From assembly GCA_018894105.1 (NCBI GenBank), contig CM032122.1:40083404-40147403 (forward strand): a stretch of DNA of 64,000 bases, in the 5' to 3' direction. This document shows positions 10,815 through 22,324 of this stretch, one piece after another; within the stretch, counting starts at the first letter, position 1, and each line of letters opens with the position of its first letter. Source of the DNA: Jacaranda mimosifolia (lineage: Eukaryota > Streptophyta > Magnoliopsida > Lamiales > Bignoniaceae). Made by a program: the position numbers and the translations under genes. Under the pieces are notes generated by a model. That model was not told the DNA's origin and ran no database searches. It was given only the letters and a program-made list of their open reading frames with translations.

Positions 10815-11075
10815 TGCTTCAACATTTTGAACTTGTTGATTGAGAATCGTATCTGTGGTTACTAGTATTTTACCGGTCTGTCTGTCTCCAATAATTAATT
10901 CTTGCTAATCACGTCCTATAGGAATCATCGAATCAATAGCAATAAGCCCGATTTGAAGAGGCTCGTATACGGAACACCGAGAAATAATACATAGAGCGGG
11001 AGATTCAATTAATCGAGTTTCAGAATCTGAAATTTCACATTTACCATCAATAGGTTTAGAATAACAATATAACCC
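10815..11075 (-). pseudogene. atpA: Nuclear insertion of chloroplast atpA (fragment)
   Basis: The minus strand translates as KPIDG(K)[15 protein letters not shown], then [26 protein letters not shown] and TTDTILNQQ. This is the internal part of the plastid ATP synthase alpha subunit, including the nucleotide-binding P-loop GDRQTGK. The wording ([26 protein letters not shown]) is the plastid rather than the mitochondrial form. It holds a stop codon and several substitutions, so it is a dead nuclear copy (NUPT). It lies directly downstream of F-box copy B. Confidence 0.88.
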
Positions 11076-11136
11076 AACAAAATATAACGTAGTAATACAT
11101 AAAATCTGACATCTCTAAACAAGGAATCCTTATTAT

Positions 11137-12276
11137 CTATCTCCTCCGCCAAGTAAAGTCTCTACTCCGATGCAATTCATCCGTCAAGAAAAGTGTCTCT
11201 CTCACCGGAATAAGATGATACTTTCCCGAAACATTAGATATTTCGATACCATTCAATCTGAAAACATGTACAGCGCCATCATACGTATAAGCAAAGAGCT
11301 TTCGATCACGACTCCGTTCAAATATAAGATGACCGCTCTTGCTCATCCTCACCAAGAAACAAGGATTATCTCTATATTTTCGAATAATAAAATTTTCCGC
11401 AATCCACGATGATTCTGATTCCTTTATCCATACCCATACATTAAGCAACTTCTTGTGAAAATGCCTCCTTACTTCCAATAAAATGAGGGATCCGTTGGCC
11501 ACCGTGAATTCCCATTTTGATGAAGTCCTGAAAGGCGGCGGCGCCATCTCCTCAAACATTTCTTCCTCCAGATCAAACCTAAAAATTGAGGTTCTTGCAC
11601 CTGAGAAGGCCAACCAGTAAATTGATCCTTCAAAGAAAACAGGCGGACTGGAAAAAATCATGCTCCGGGTTGGCTTGCGTTCAATTCTTCTCCAAGAATC
11701 CGCAGCCGACGAGTAGATCTCCACTCCAATTATCGTCCTTCGAAAATAAATCAGCTTTACGACCCGGAAATCGCGACTCCGCCGAGCGAACCCGAATCCA
11801 AGTGCGACCCGCCGCCACGAAAAGTCCGAGCGTCGTGGCTCGCTGGACGGGACGATTTTCAGGATTCGAACACATGGATTCCATATGTATATGTCGGAAT
11901 CCTTTGTCAAGCAGATTAAGCCCTCACAAGCGCCGACAAATTTATATCCCCTCAATGGGAGGTGCACATTCGATTGCTGGATGTAAATTTGCGGCGGCTC
12001 GTCAGTTTTCCGTAGCACAGTGCAAACTTGTCCGGTCCTCCGGCCATCATCCGGCATGTAAACGAGATGGGAATGATTATTTTGGATCTGATGATGAAGG
12101 TGATGTGCGGCTATGAAATTGGAGCTCTTGATCATAGCGTTCCATGATTTGGAGACGCTGGTAAACCTCAAGAGACTTTTTATGGGTAATCGGGACAGTA
12201 TTGAGAAGATGATATCATCGGACAGATAGCTCTGATCAGTGGTGGGCTTCATCTTCTTAAGGCTTCTCTCAGCCAT
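11137..12276 (-). CDS. F-box/FBA-type protein, copy B
   Basis: Intronless, 379 residues from the ATG at 12276 (MAERSLKKMKPT). The frame is open upstream to 12417, but the chosen Met matches the start of copy C (MATRSRKKMKPT). The F-box is at about residues 18-58 (DDIIFSILSRLPIKSLLRF...SKSWNAMI). FBA signatures follow: CEGLICLTKDSDIYIWNP, ALGFGFARRSRDFRVVKL, VEIYSSAADSWRRIE, VFFEGSIYWLAFS and FRFDLEEEMFEEM. Likely an SCF substrate receptor with unknown target. It is more GC-rich and more diverged than A, D and E, and with C it forms a second subgroup of the cluster. Confidence 0.88.
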   Translation of the reverse strand: MAERSLKKMKPTTDQSYLSDDIIFSILSRLPIKSLLRFTSVSKSWNAMIKSSNFIAAHHLHHQIQNNHSHLVYMPDDGRRTGQVCTVLRKTDEPPQIYIQQSNVHLPLRGYKFVGACEGLICLTKDSDIYIWNPCVRILKIVPSSEPRRSDFSWRRVALGFGFARRSRDFRVVKLIYFRRTIIGVEIYSSAADSWRRIERKPTRSMIFSSPPVFFEGSIYWLAFSGARTSIFRFDLEEEMFEEMAPPPFRTSSKWEFTVANGSLILLEVRRHFHKKLLNVWVWIKESESSWIAENFIIRKYRDNPCFLVRMSKSGHLIFERSRDRKLFAYTYDGAVHVFRLNGIEISNVSGKYHLIPVRETLFLTDELHRSRDFTWRRR

Positions 12277-12599
12277 AGCCTTGGTTTGTTTCCTAATTGG
12301 GGCTGTTTCGATGCTTATTTCAGAGATTATACACAGATGTGAAGGCAAGCACATATATGTGAAAATCTTGTTTGGGATGGGGCATATATATATAATAGCT
12401 AGGTGAAAGAATTTCATGTCTCGATCGGAAATTTGTCCGCAGTGCTAATTGGTATTAGTAATTTTTATTCTCTTGATCGTCTCCATATGAAATATTATTT
12501 AAAATGAAAGATATATATAGTAGATAAAAGAATTCCATGTTTTATGCGACAAGCCTCAATCAAAAATTTGTTAGTAGTATTAACTGGTATCAGTAATTT

Positions 12600-13800
12600 T
12601 TCTTATTTTGGCCCTTTAAAAGTCATTTAGCAAGAAAAAAGGAAAAAATGAACTTAAATCGAGTTTGAAGCTAGATCAATCAAGTGAAAAAAGAAGTCTA
12701 GATACGGATTTAGATATGGCCACTAGACAAATGTCCCACATAATGGCACCATTATGAATATATGTATTAAAGCATTTTTCACGTTTGCAATATCTATTAT
12801 TACTTTGATTAATGTATTTACTTATTTATTCGTAGCATAGTGTAATTTGTCCGCTTCTATTCATTGATTTGGATGCATATCTTGAAGAGTTTAACTTGAC
12901 ACTCTCCAATGATCGTAATTCTATTTTTCTTTTTGGAAGTTGATCGGGCATGCTACCTCGACTAGAAATCTTGATCTACATTTGAAGAAAATCCATATTA
13001 CTCAAATTAAGAATATCTTAGCCTTCCCTCACATAGGAACATTTTAAATATATATATATATATATATATTTGATTAAGAAAAAAGCTTACATCAATTTCT
13101 ATGCACTTATAAGTGTATATATTCAAACTCCATTTTCTTATAAGTTAAACTTAATTCATACCTTTCTTACATGCTAACTCTTGGTCTATGTACATGCAAT
13201 TCTAATTAGTCTGTATCTTACTCTTTCTTAGCATTTTAATTTTAATCGAACCTGACTAATTATATGACTATTATAGTTTTTTTTTTTAAAAAAAAATTCA
13301 AGCATAGAGATTTTCTTTAATAAGGTAAATACGTTAAATAGGAAATATATTTTTGACAATTTAGTATGAGTGAAGGAGTGAAAAGATAGGAACAACGCAT
13401 TAAGAGAATTTGTAATAATATTTCTGTACAAAATTAAAGTTATTAAAAATAATTAAATTACAAAGATGAAAACAGGATAATAATGAATTACAGATCACAA
13501 AGATGAAAAGAGGATAATAATGAATTATAGATCACATTGTGTCCAAGTTCAATTTCTTTTAATCTTTCTTCAGTTTCAGCCAATTTGATGATGATATATT
13601 TAATATATTAATAGGTGCATTAATACATTACTTTTAATTGAAAATTTTGTAATTATGTGTATGGAAATGGATTTTCAAAGATGCATATCAAAAGATCATT
13701 AAAATTGGTTAGTTGGCATACTTTAATTATTTAAAATGAAGAAATTAATCCACACTTAATGTTAAGCAATCGAATAAATTATTAAAAATTAAAATTGCAA
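12600..13800. repeat. Arm 1 of an inverted duplication (upstream DNA of F-box copy B)
   Basis: The plus strand matches the minus strand of about 21100-22060. Paired words include GTCTAGATACGGATTTAGAT at 12698 with TCTAGATACGAATTTAGATA (reverse of about 21970), and GATGAAAAGAGGATA near 13504 with its complement near 21460. Both arms lie about 0.3-1.4 kb upstream of an F-box start (B at 12276 minus, D at 22751 plus), so an inverted gene duplication carried the promoter region with it. Inside, GATGAAAA(C/G)AGGATAATAATGAATTA is tandemly doubled at about 13465-13530. Confidence 0.75.
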
Positions 13801-14027
13801 AATTGCAAAAGTTGGTCAAAATTCTAATATATATTGTAATTGGAAGATTCATTTCATATATATTGAAAATATTCTACACAACTAAAAAAGATTTTAAATT
13901 GTAAGAATTCAAATTAATTTGGTCAAAATTTCATATTTATAGTCCCATTAAGGTTCTTTCTTATTTATAAGTGTATAGATTTGTCCATATACGTGTCATG
14001 GATTAAGGAATGTAATAATATTTGGTT

Positions 14028-14172
14028 AATTGGTATATTTTGATAATTTCAACAATTAATATTAAGTAACTAATTGATGGAATTATTGTAAATAATTAAA
14101 TAATTGGTATATTTTGATAATTTCAACAATTAATTTTAAGTAACTAATTGATGGAATTGTTGTAAATAATTA
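14028..14172. repeat. Tandem duplication, 73-bp unit, two copies
   Basis: TAATTGGTATATTTTGATAA begins at 14028 and again at 14101, and the match runs through TGATGGAATT(A/G)TTGTAAATAA. Only two differences were seen. Confidence 0.92.
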
Positions 14173-14524
14173 ATTTTTAAAATTTGGTCAAAATTATATA
14201 ATCGTAGACTGACTCCATATATATAATAGCATAGATTTTTATGCGTGTTGAAAAAATGTTTTATAGGTAATATAGATTTGATTTGTATTTTGATTATTTA
14301 GAAAATAAAAAATTCATAAGCAACCTATGAAAATTTTTAAATAATTCTACAAAAATTGCACAATTATCATCGACAACCACTTTACATATATGTAAAATAT
14401 TATGGATTGAATAGTCCATGTTTAGTTGGGTTGGTAAAAAATGGTACAAAATTGGCGAAGGACAAGATAAAATATAACTTATAAAAAGGATATTTTACTT
14501 TCTAAAGTAGTAGCATAATAGAAT

Positions 14525-14646
14525 TGTTAGTGTCTCACATCGGTGAAATAAATAAGTTGTGGTCTTTATATATGATATTGGGTAATCCTCACTTCTTGAG
14601 CTAACTTTTAGAGTTGAGTTAGACCAAAAGTCCATTCTTTATCAAG
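14525..14646 (+). repeat. LTR-retrotransposon LTR fragment (Copia-like)
   Basis: TGTTAGTGTCTCACATCGGT followed by GTGGTCTTTATATATG, AATCCTCAC and GAGTTGAGTTAG is a very common pattern of plant Copia LTR promoters; TTTATATATG is the likely TATA box. A second, more diverged copy lies at 58706-58824. No internal retrotransposon region accompanies it. Confidence 0.7.
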
Positions 14647-14649
14647 AAT

Positions 14650-15395
14650 CACACTATAAATGGGGTTGAGAAATGAAATAAACTATTCAACACTCGCTTG
14701 AAATTGTTTGTTGATTATTTGCTGAAATGAATCATAACAAATCAAACATGAATGTATTTTTTCATTGAAAAAATTTTGAAGCTGTTCTCGAGCTTTATAA
14801 TTCAATTGGTTAAGAATAGTAAAATATGTGTAAACATATTACATTACTAGAGTTCGACTCTTACTCGACTCAATAAAAGTTCTTTGAAGCTCAAAGTCAT
14901 TAATACCAAACTAAATTCGAATACAATTTCAAGATCAATAAAAAATTCAATCGAATTTGATCAATATCTTGTTTATACTTCTAACTCTGGCTAATTACAC
15001 TTTCGTATGTTCTAAAACAACTAAATAGTCCCTAAAAAACTTTATGCAGATAAATAAATTTTTATTATAAATTTGATGAATAACTAATTAATTGTTTTTC
15101 TCTCAGTTATTCTTTTCCTTGGTGTATAAATAACCAAGCAGTTTTTTTCAATAAATAAAATACAAATTTATTTAAAGAAAATGATTCCACATTCTCCGTT
15201 TTAGAAGACAATTCAAGACTAACATAAAACGATGAAAGGAAACTAACAGAAGACTCCTCCGCGGCATCGGTGGTTACCACTGAATGGGATGTTGTCGCTT
15301 ACTAGGATGTTTTCTTTTAATCGTCTATAGAGTTTCGAGCTAGTGATCACTAATTTTTTTGGCAGAAGCTTCGATCTAGAATGCAGTATCTTTTT
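14650..15395. other. AT-rich intergenic DNA
   Basis: No gene or clear repeat is seen here. The GC-richer piece 15240-15330 could be transposon-derived but is not recognised. Confidence 0.4.
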
Positions 15396-15397
15396 CA

Positions 15398-15672
15398 AAA
15401 TTGTAAAAATAGGACCATAACAATAATCAATTCGTAATATAGGACAAAAATTTAGAGTAGCATTAAAATAGAATCAAAACTCATTAAAAATTGGAAACAA
15501 AGGATAGCAACCACCGAGGCGCCACGCAAACGATCACCAGTTCTGATTGTGTTTTTTTGTAATCGTTGTCCTTTTTTTTTTTTAATGAATTTTGATTCTA
15601 TTTTAATACCACATCAAATTTCAATCCTAAAATACAAAATAACCATAGCTACGGTCCTAATTTTTCAATTTT
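15398..15672. mobile_element. MITE family 1, copy 1
   Basis: The left end AATTGTAAAAATAGGACCAT and the complement of the right end AATTGAAAAATTAGGACCGT form inverted termini extending roughly 90 bp inward (to AAACTCATTAAAAATTGG). The GC-rich core contains GGCGCCACGCAAACGATCAC. A second copy is at 17464-17819 with the same termini and core, so the pair brackets F-box copy C. Confidence 0.85.
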
Positions 15673-16069
15673 TTCTTTATTTAATTATAATTGGTGTTTT
15701 ACTGCAAAACTTTATAAAAATAAAAAGTTTTCCTATACTTAGGGTCAAAACTATGGTCAATAAAAAAAATATTTATTAAATGGATGAAGTAATAGTAGAT
15801 ATATACCATTGTTTTTATGGTTACCTTTTATATAGTTTAGATGTATTTAAGAATAAGAAATTTTCTGGAAAATGAAAAAAATCAAAATTATAAAAATTTA
15901 AAATTGATTGAGAATTGATAAAAATAATTCAGATTTATAAAAGTTTAGAATTGAGTAAAAATAAATTGAATTGCAGTATGAAGATAATTTTTGTATTACC
16001 TTCAATTAAAAAAAAATTGATTTTTTTATTTAAATTTTTTTAAAAGATTCCTAATTAAAGGTAATAGTT

Positions 16070-16118
16070 ATTAGAGTCCCACAAAGATATGGAACTAATC
16101 CATCACTATATATCTCCC
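16070..16118 (+). promoter_or_regulatory. Shortened F-box promoter block, copy C
   Basis: TTAGAGTCCCACAAAGATATGGAA then CTATATATCTCCC. It matches the AGTCCCACAAGGAAATGGAA plus TATA arrangement before copy D. The block sits about 130 bp above the start codon. Confidence 0.55.
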
Positions 16119-16243
16119 ATGTTAAAAATGACAATTTTTTTTTTTTTCAATTTAAATAGAGTCCGATACTTTCAAACTACTCAAAGACGATAAAAAGGCA
16201 CCTATAAACACTGATCAAACCTAAAGAAAAACAATCTATAGCA

Positions 16244-17389
16244 ATGGCGACGAGAAGCCGTAAGAAGATGAAGCCCACCATTCCCACCTACGTCCCCGAC
16301 GATTTCATCCTCTTATTACTCTCCAGATTACCCGTAAAGATTCTCGTCAGATTTACAAGCGTCTGCAAATCATGGAACGCCATGATTAGAAGCTCCACTT
16401 TCGCCGCCGCATATCATCGTCATCATCAGATCCGTAATATCAATAGCAACAAGACTTACACCCATCTTCTTTACATGCCGGATGATGCTCTGACGCACCA
16501 GCAATTCTGCACCTTGATACATGAAAGTGACGCGCCGCGGCGGACGACATATGTACCGCAATCCGATTTGTATCTCCCATTGAGAGGACCATTCAAAACT
16601 GTCGGCGCTTGCGAGGGCTTAATCTGCTTGATAAAGTATAATTCCGAGATATACATATGGAATCCTTTTATTCGAAGTCTGAAAATCGTCCCGCCCGGCG
16701 GAGCAATGCCGCCGGGGTTTTCCTGGCCCGTATTCGGATTCGGGTTCGCTCCGCAGAGCTGCGATTACAGGGTCATAAAGTTAATCTATTTTGAAGGACG
16801 GGTGGAGGAAGTGGATATCTATTCGTTGGCGGCGGATTCGTGGAGGAGAATAAATTGCAACCCAGGCGGGTGGATGCTTTCCTCCAATTCGGAGATTTTC
16901 TTCGAAGGATCCTTTTACTGGTCGGGTTTCTCATCCCATACTCCATCACAGGCCAGAAGGATAATTCTGAGATTCGATTTGGAGGAGGAAATATTTGAGG
17001 AAATGTCGGCGCCGACTTCATGGTATTTACCAAAACTGGAGCTTGCGGTGGCCAATGGAGTTCTTCTTGTCCTGCAAGTTCTGAAACTTGATTGGATGCA
17101 TATGGGGCATGCTGTGACGGTGTGGGCGAAGAATGAATCACCGTCGGATTCATCATCACCGTGGACAAGGCTGGAGAGCTTTTATCTTCCAAAGAATAGA
17201 AATCGACCAATGGTGAAGATCACCAAGGGCGGCCATTTTATATTTGAAAGGACTAAAGATCAGAAGCTATTTGCTCGTCGTTACGATAGGACTAGTCGCG
17301 GATTCAAATTTAATGACTTGGAAATTTTTAGTAGGTCGGAAATATATCATCTTATTCCGATGAGGGAGACCCTTTTCTTGCTTCGTTAA
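16244..17389 (+). CDS. F-box/FBA-type protein, copy C
   Basis: Intronless, 381 residues, starting MATRSRKKMKPTIPTY. F-box at about residues 18-58 (DDFILLLLSRLPVKILVRF...VCKSWNAMI), then FBA signatures CEGLICLIKYNSEIYIWNPF, FGFGFAPQSCDYRVIKL, VDIYSLAADSWRRI, IFFEGSFYWSGFS and LRFDLEEEIFEEM. A probable SKP1-binding substrate receptor of an SCF E3 ligase with unknown target. The frame is open and the start is clear, so this copy looks functional. It is the only F-box copy lying between two copies of MITE family 1. Confidence 0.9.
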   Translation: MATRSRKKMKPTIPTYVPDDFILLLLSRLPVKILVRFTSVCKSWNAMIRSSTFAAAYHRHHQIRNINSNKTYTHLLYMPDDALTHQQFCTLIHESDAPRRTTYVPQSDLYLPLRGPFKTVGACEGLICLIKYNSEIYIWNPFIRSLKIVPPGGAMPPGFSWPVFGFGFAPQSCDYRVIKLIYFEGRVEEVDIYSLAADSWRRINCNPGGWMLSSNSEIFFEGSFYWSGFSSHTPSQARRIILRFDLEEEIFEEMSAPTSWYLPKLELAVANGVLLVLQVLKLDWMHMGHAVTVWAKNESPSDSSSPWTRLESFYLPKNRNRPMVKITKGGHFIFERTKDQKLFARRYDRTSRGFKFNDLEIFSRSEIYHLIPMRETLFLLR

Positions 17390-17463
17390 TGATCGAAGAA
17401 TTGAATATGGCTTTTGCACAATATTCTAATTGAATAGTATTTGTTACTACTTATTTTGGAGGG

Positions 17464-17819
17464 AAATTGTAAAACTAGGACCATAGCTATGGTCATTTTG
17501 CATTTTAGGATCAAATTTGATGTGGTATTAGAGTATGATCAAAATTCACTAAAAAAAAAAAAAAAGACTGGGACCACCAAAAAACACAATCGGGGCTTGT
17601 GATTACTTACTTGGCGTTTGCATGGCATATACATGGAACACCGGCATAGGCGCCACGCAAGCAATCACCTGCGCTGGTTGTGTTTTCTGTTGGTCGCTGT
17701 CTTTATTTTTTTTCGATTTTTAGTGAATTTTGATCCTATTTTACTACCACTCTAAATTTTGATCCTATATTATGAATTGGCTATTGTTACGGTCTTATTT
17801 TTACAATTTACTCTTATTT
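17464..17819. mobile_element. MITE family 1, copy 2
   Basis: The left end AAATTGTAAAACTAGGACCA and the right end, read in complement, AAATTGTAAAAATAAGACCG pair over about 100 bp (to TCAAAATTCACTAAAAA). The core GGCGCCACGCAAGCAATCAC is shared with copy 1. An inner partial repeat (ATTACTTACTTGGCG against GGCGCCACGCAAGCAATCA) extends the hairpin. It lies just 3' of F-box copy C. Confidence 0.87.
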
Positions 17820-18642
17820 TTGTTATTCATAAGGATTCCTTGTTAGAGTGGGAGTTTTTATTTTGTTGTTGAGTTGCGTGTTTTTTTTTTTTTTTAATAA
17901 AAGAACATTAATCGTTCAATGATTTCACGATGAATTGAATGAAACATTTTTATATTTTCTCTTGTTATTTTAGTGTTTTAGTTCAGTTTGATAATCATTG
18001 ATTTTTGTTTTGTCTGATCCTTTCAAATTGAGTGATGTTTTTTGTCTTTCTCCTAACACTTTTGCTACATTGTCGAAAACGTTGCTGCCTCCAACTTACA
18101 TGACCAAAAATACAATTTTTCGAGTCCGAATTGGGGCATAGAAAGGCCTAATCTTGTAAGGATTTTGTACAAATTAAGACCTAATTTCCAGGTACCACTG
18201 TCAAGGCACCAAGAAAATTTAATTTGTAGACCTTGGATAATGGTCTAATGCATAAGCTCCTGCACATTCTGTTGCCCTAATATAATTTCTTTAGGGATTA
18301 AACATGATTTTATCCTGCAAAATACAACTTCTTCAAAATGGACTCAATAGAGACAGTTTAAGAAGTATCCTGGTCTAAATGACTCCATTTCATTCTCTGT
18401 TTCATCTTTTATTCCAACTCAATGTATATATGCTAAATATATCTAAAAATAAGAGATAAAATATGAAATAAAATAAAGGATCTAAATTGTTATTTATTAG
18501 CCTAAGTAATGTCGCATGTGATTTTTATTAATACTTCAATGGAGTCGCGCAAATCTATTGTCCTAATTGCAACTAAAGAACATTATTTTCTTTGGTTTCT
18601 TTTCACCATTTCTATTTACAAACATCCCTAGCTTTTATCTCT
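17820..18642. other. Intergenic, nothing recognised
   Basis: No reading frame or repeat stands out; the right end is the probable 3' UTR of the minus-strand B3-like gene. Confidence 0.4.
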
Positions 18643-20198
18643 TCACCTCTTGCCAAGCTTAATCACTAACCCACCGGACTCCTTGCGCCTACTCTCAAGC
18701 TTGTACTTGCCGGAATCTTTGCCGCCATCACCATCACCTGGCTTCCCTCTACCCTTTCCAAGTTGAATCACAGGGAATTTCCTGTCTGCTGGCTTCCTGA
18801 AATACTTTATCACATAGTAGTAGTCATCACAAATTCTCCTGTCAAAAATCTGGTAAAATGTGATCTCATCGCCAGCTTTCAAATTGTGAGTTCTAACAAA
18901 TCTGTCCCAGTCGCCGGCCAGGCAATGGTGCACCCCTCCCCCAGCGCCGGCGTAGTTTATTAACAGCATATCATATTGCCTATCGTCTGCATCAAATACC
19001 ATAAGGTTCTTAGAGTATGCTCCTGGAGGGTGATAGATAATATCAGGATCTTCGGCTAGAGTGCTTGCATCAGAAACATCAAGGTATAACCTGGCATCTC
19101 GTGGAACCACATCATATGAATTCAAAATCTTCACCACGCAGTAGTCCTCAGAGGGATAATACCTGCAATATTGCAACAGACTATATAATCATCGCCAGAA
19201 AAAGAAGGGCATCAGCAGCCCCTTATTGACAGTTAATGTTAAAAATTTATGTCAAATTTAAAGTAAATGCTATTTTAACTAATCCTCGATACGACTAATT
19301 CGTACTTGACGATTATTCTTTTTGGTATATATTAATTTTTATATGAATAATAAATAACTAATTTATTGCAGTTCCAACGAACAAGACTACATATCAGTAG
19401 TTAATAATTTTTGTTGCTTATTATTTAAGAAAAATTTGCATTTACTATTGATCAACTAGGATATCAACTATGATTATGGTTGATCATAGTTGATACTAAA
19501 AATTTGTAGTATGACAAAGAAATGCAGACAAAACCTACAAGAAAAGGAAATTAACACAGCAATTAAGGTCCTTCTGGCACCCCACACTAACCAAATCAAC
19601 CAGTATATATATAAAAGAAAGAAAAAAGAAAAACCCACAAAAATGAAACACCATTACTGCTGAAAGAATGAGGCAGACTGGAAAAAAAAGAAATAAATTT
19701 GTGAGCCAACCTTCCCTACACCCCCCACCCGCCCAATCCATCATGCAGAAGTGAGAATTAATCTTTGAAATGCAAGAAAACCCTTTATGATTATTCACTT
19801 ATTTCACCTATTAACCAATCGATATTCATGAAGAAGCCCCCTGGTTAGATGAATTCTTGATTTAAAAATTAAAAATATATATATTACAACGTTCAATAGG
19901 AGGGGGAAAAAAATCAGCAGCACCTGGAACCTGGCCGCAGAGCATTTCTCTGAACTTGATCAGGAGTGTTGGATGGTGCATTGATATTCTCCTGTGGGAT
20001 TTCATCATCTCCAGCATTGGACGATTCCCGTTGTGCGTCGGGCTGATCATCTGTCCTTCGTTTCTTGGATGGTGAAACCATATCAGACTGGTTTTCTTGA
20101 GAGGCAGCCATAGTTTGATCATCATCAGTATTGCTAGCTTCCCCAACCTTACCTTTTCCTTTATCTTTCTTCCCAGAATCTGATCTTCGTTCCGCCAT
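18643..20198 (-). CDS. B3-domain-like DNA-binding protein, two exons
   Basis: Exon 1 is 20198-19924 and exon 2 is 19162-18643, joined in phase (donor CCAG|GTGCTG, acceptor TTGCAG|G), giving about 264 residues. Exon 1 is polar and charged, with KKDKGKGK and SKKRR as possible nuclear localisation signals. Exon 2 carries the core: VVKILNSYDVVPRDARLYL, then GDWDRFVRTHNLKAGDEITF, the typical 'W..F...H.LK.GDEI.FY' close of plant B3 folds. The tail is Gly/Lys-rich. B3 proteins bind DNA and regulate transcription; which branch this belongs to is unclear, and the first strand of the fold is weak. A (TG)n-rich leader lies at 20255-20275. Introns in the UTRs are not excluded. Confidence 0.6.
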
Positions 20199-20832
20199 TT
20201 TCTTGATTTCTAGAGTTTGATTTCTTGACTAGAGTTGCACTCTCCTAGAGAGAGTGAGTGTGTGTGTGTGTGATTGTGATGATACAAAATGGTGAGACGC
20301 AACCGCCTGTATAGCTGCAGTTTAAACTTTCCAGTGGAGGGACTGATATATAATCTTGCTCAGGAATTAATATTAACAAAAAATTTGTTAAATGATAATA
20401 AAATAGAGAAAAGGATAATATCATCTTTATAAATTATTTAATAGCAATTTTAATTAATCCACATGTTCAAAAGAGATCGATCCTAAGGATGCAATTTTAT
20501 TTTATTTTTTTTTAAATTGATGAATGAAAAATGTTTAGTTGTTTTAGGTCAAGAAATTAGTCTTTTGTGGTTGTTTTTTTAGCAAAGAGGAATAATTACA
20601 TCTATCATCTTATAAATTTATCACATCATGATGTTGTCCTACGTATCTTACCAAATATTTAAAAAATAATTATATTTAGCTCGATTTTTATAAAAAATTA
20701 TAATTTTATCAAAATTGATAAAATTGGTAATGTGACACGCCAAAATGCTATTGTATATAAGAGGGCGAGATCATTTGATTATGATGGTGCAATTTGACCA
20801 GATTTTATATTTTTAAAGATTGGAATTTGGTT

Positions 20833-21090
20833 AATTACTTAGGGCAAGTTTGGTTGGATCTTAAATTTATCTCATGATTAGTTGTCTCATAATAAGTTAT
20901 CTCATGAGAAGGTGGGATAATTTATCCCATGGTGGAGCTGAGATTATTAATATCATATATATGTTAAGTTTATATATACGGGCCCAGTAATAAATCACAG
21001 ACGTATGTGTATACAGTTTCACAAACCAAACATTGAATTAAAAAATATTATTTTCTTTAATCCCACCAACCAAACTTGCCCTAAGTAATT
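20833..21090. mobile_element. MITE family 2 (258 bp) with perfect 25-bp inverted ends
   Basis: AATTACTTAGGGCAAGTTTG(GTTGG) at the left end is matched exactly in complement by the right end at 21066-21090. The 'GGGCAAGTTTGG' terminus fits Tourist/Harbinger-like MITEs. Because the TTA/TAA is part of the palindrome, the target duplication cannot be separated. It lies within the upstream flank of F-box copy D. Confidence 0.85.
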
Positions 21091-21099
21091 CCAATTAAT

Positions 21100-22060
21100 T
21101 ATGAATTATTGATTCTCATCATGAAAATATCTCCACTAATTAAATTAATAACATTTTTAATACTTTCTTCAACACATTCATGTGCACATAAATCCGTACT
21201 ATGAAGTTTTAAATTTAAATTTTCTTTAAATAAGTAGAATAATCTTGCTGATTGCTTAAAATTAATTGTGGATTTCTTAATTTTCAATAATTGAAGTATG
21301 CCAATTAATCAAATTTAATGACCTTGTACTATGCATTTTTGGAAAATCCATGTGCATGATACACATAATAACTAAATTTTCTATTGGTATGAATCCATTA
21401 ATATATTAAATATATCATCAAATATGGACAAAATGTCATCTATAATTCATCTATCCTCTTTTCATCTTTATAATTTATTTCTCATAACTTTACTTTATAC
21501 AAAAATATCAGTGCCAGTTCTCTTATTGTGTTGTTCCTATTCTTAAGTCAAGAAAAAGACTTAAAAAGCTTGAGTTATGAAACTGAATATAGGGTTTAGA
21601 AGAACTTTGGACTTAGGGTTCACCAAACTAAAAGCAAGATTTCAAAAAAGATATTTAAATGTGCTCTTGCATGGGTTTGAAAGAACTTTTTAAGCGTCAC
21701 TAGACATATTATTATTTAATTATTAACTCTAATTTGTCTGATCGTGGAATTTGGATACACTTAATGAATCTAGCATCGAAATTAATGTAAGTATTATTTT
21801 TTTTTTTAAATCGTTTTCTAAAATAATTTTCATACGAAATAAATTAAAATTATTTGAGAATGTCATATAAAATTCTTCAACGCTTAAATTAATAAATAAA
21901 TATAAAAAAATATTAGCACGTGAAATAATTATACAGCCACGTGGGGCATGTGGCCCACATGCCCATATCTAAATTCGTATCTAGAAATATTTTTTGTCCA
22001 ATTGACTCATCTAGTTTCGAACTCAATTTAAATTCTTTTCTTTGTCAATCGAGTTTTAAA
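21100..22060. repeat. Arm 2 of the inverted duplication (upstream DNA of F-box copy D)
   Basis: In complement this matches 12600-13800 upstream of F-box copy B. The strongest stretch is 21300-21560 (words such as TATATTTAATATATTAAT, TGGATTTTCCAAAAATGCAT and TAAGCAATC). The segment facing 13800-14000 is not found, so duplication or later loss ends near 21100, next to MITE family 2. Confidence 0.75.
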
Positions 22061-22324
22061 TAATTTTTTATGAAAATGATCAACATAATTAAAATTACTA
22101 ATACCAATTTGGACTTTAAGATATTATTGTTAATTTAATACAAAATAGTTACGACTCCGCTAACGATGTGGAGAAAAATCAAATTGTTTTAAAGTTAGCT
22201 AATGGGGATTTTTTTTTAAGAAAGCATTATAAATAACGAAATGTTATTCTTTCAATAAATTAATATATTTTTATTCTCAAATAAAAAAAATTCTTATTCT
22301 CGAATTAAATAATCAAATCATAAA

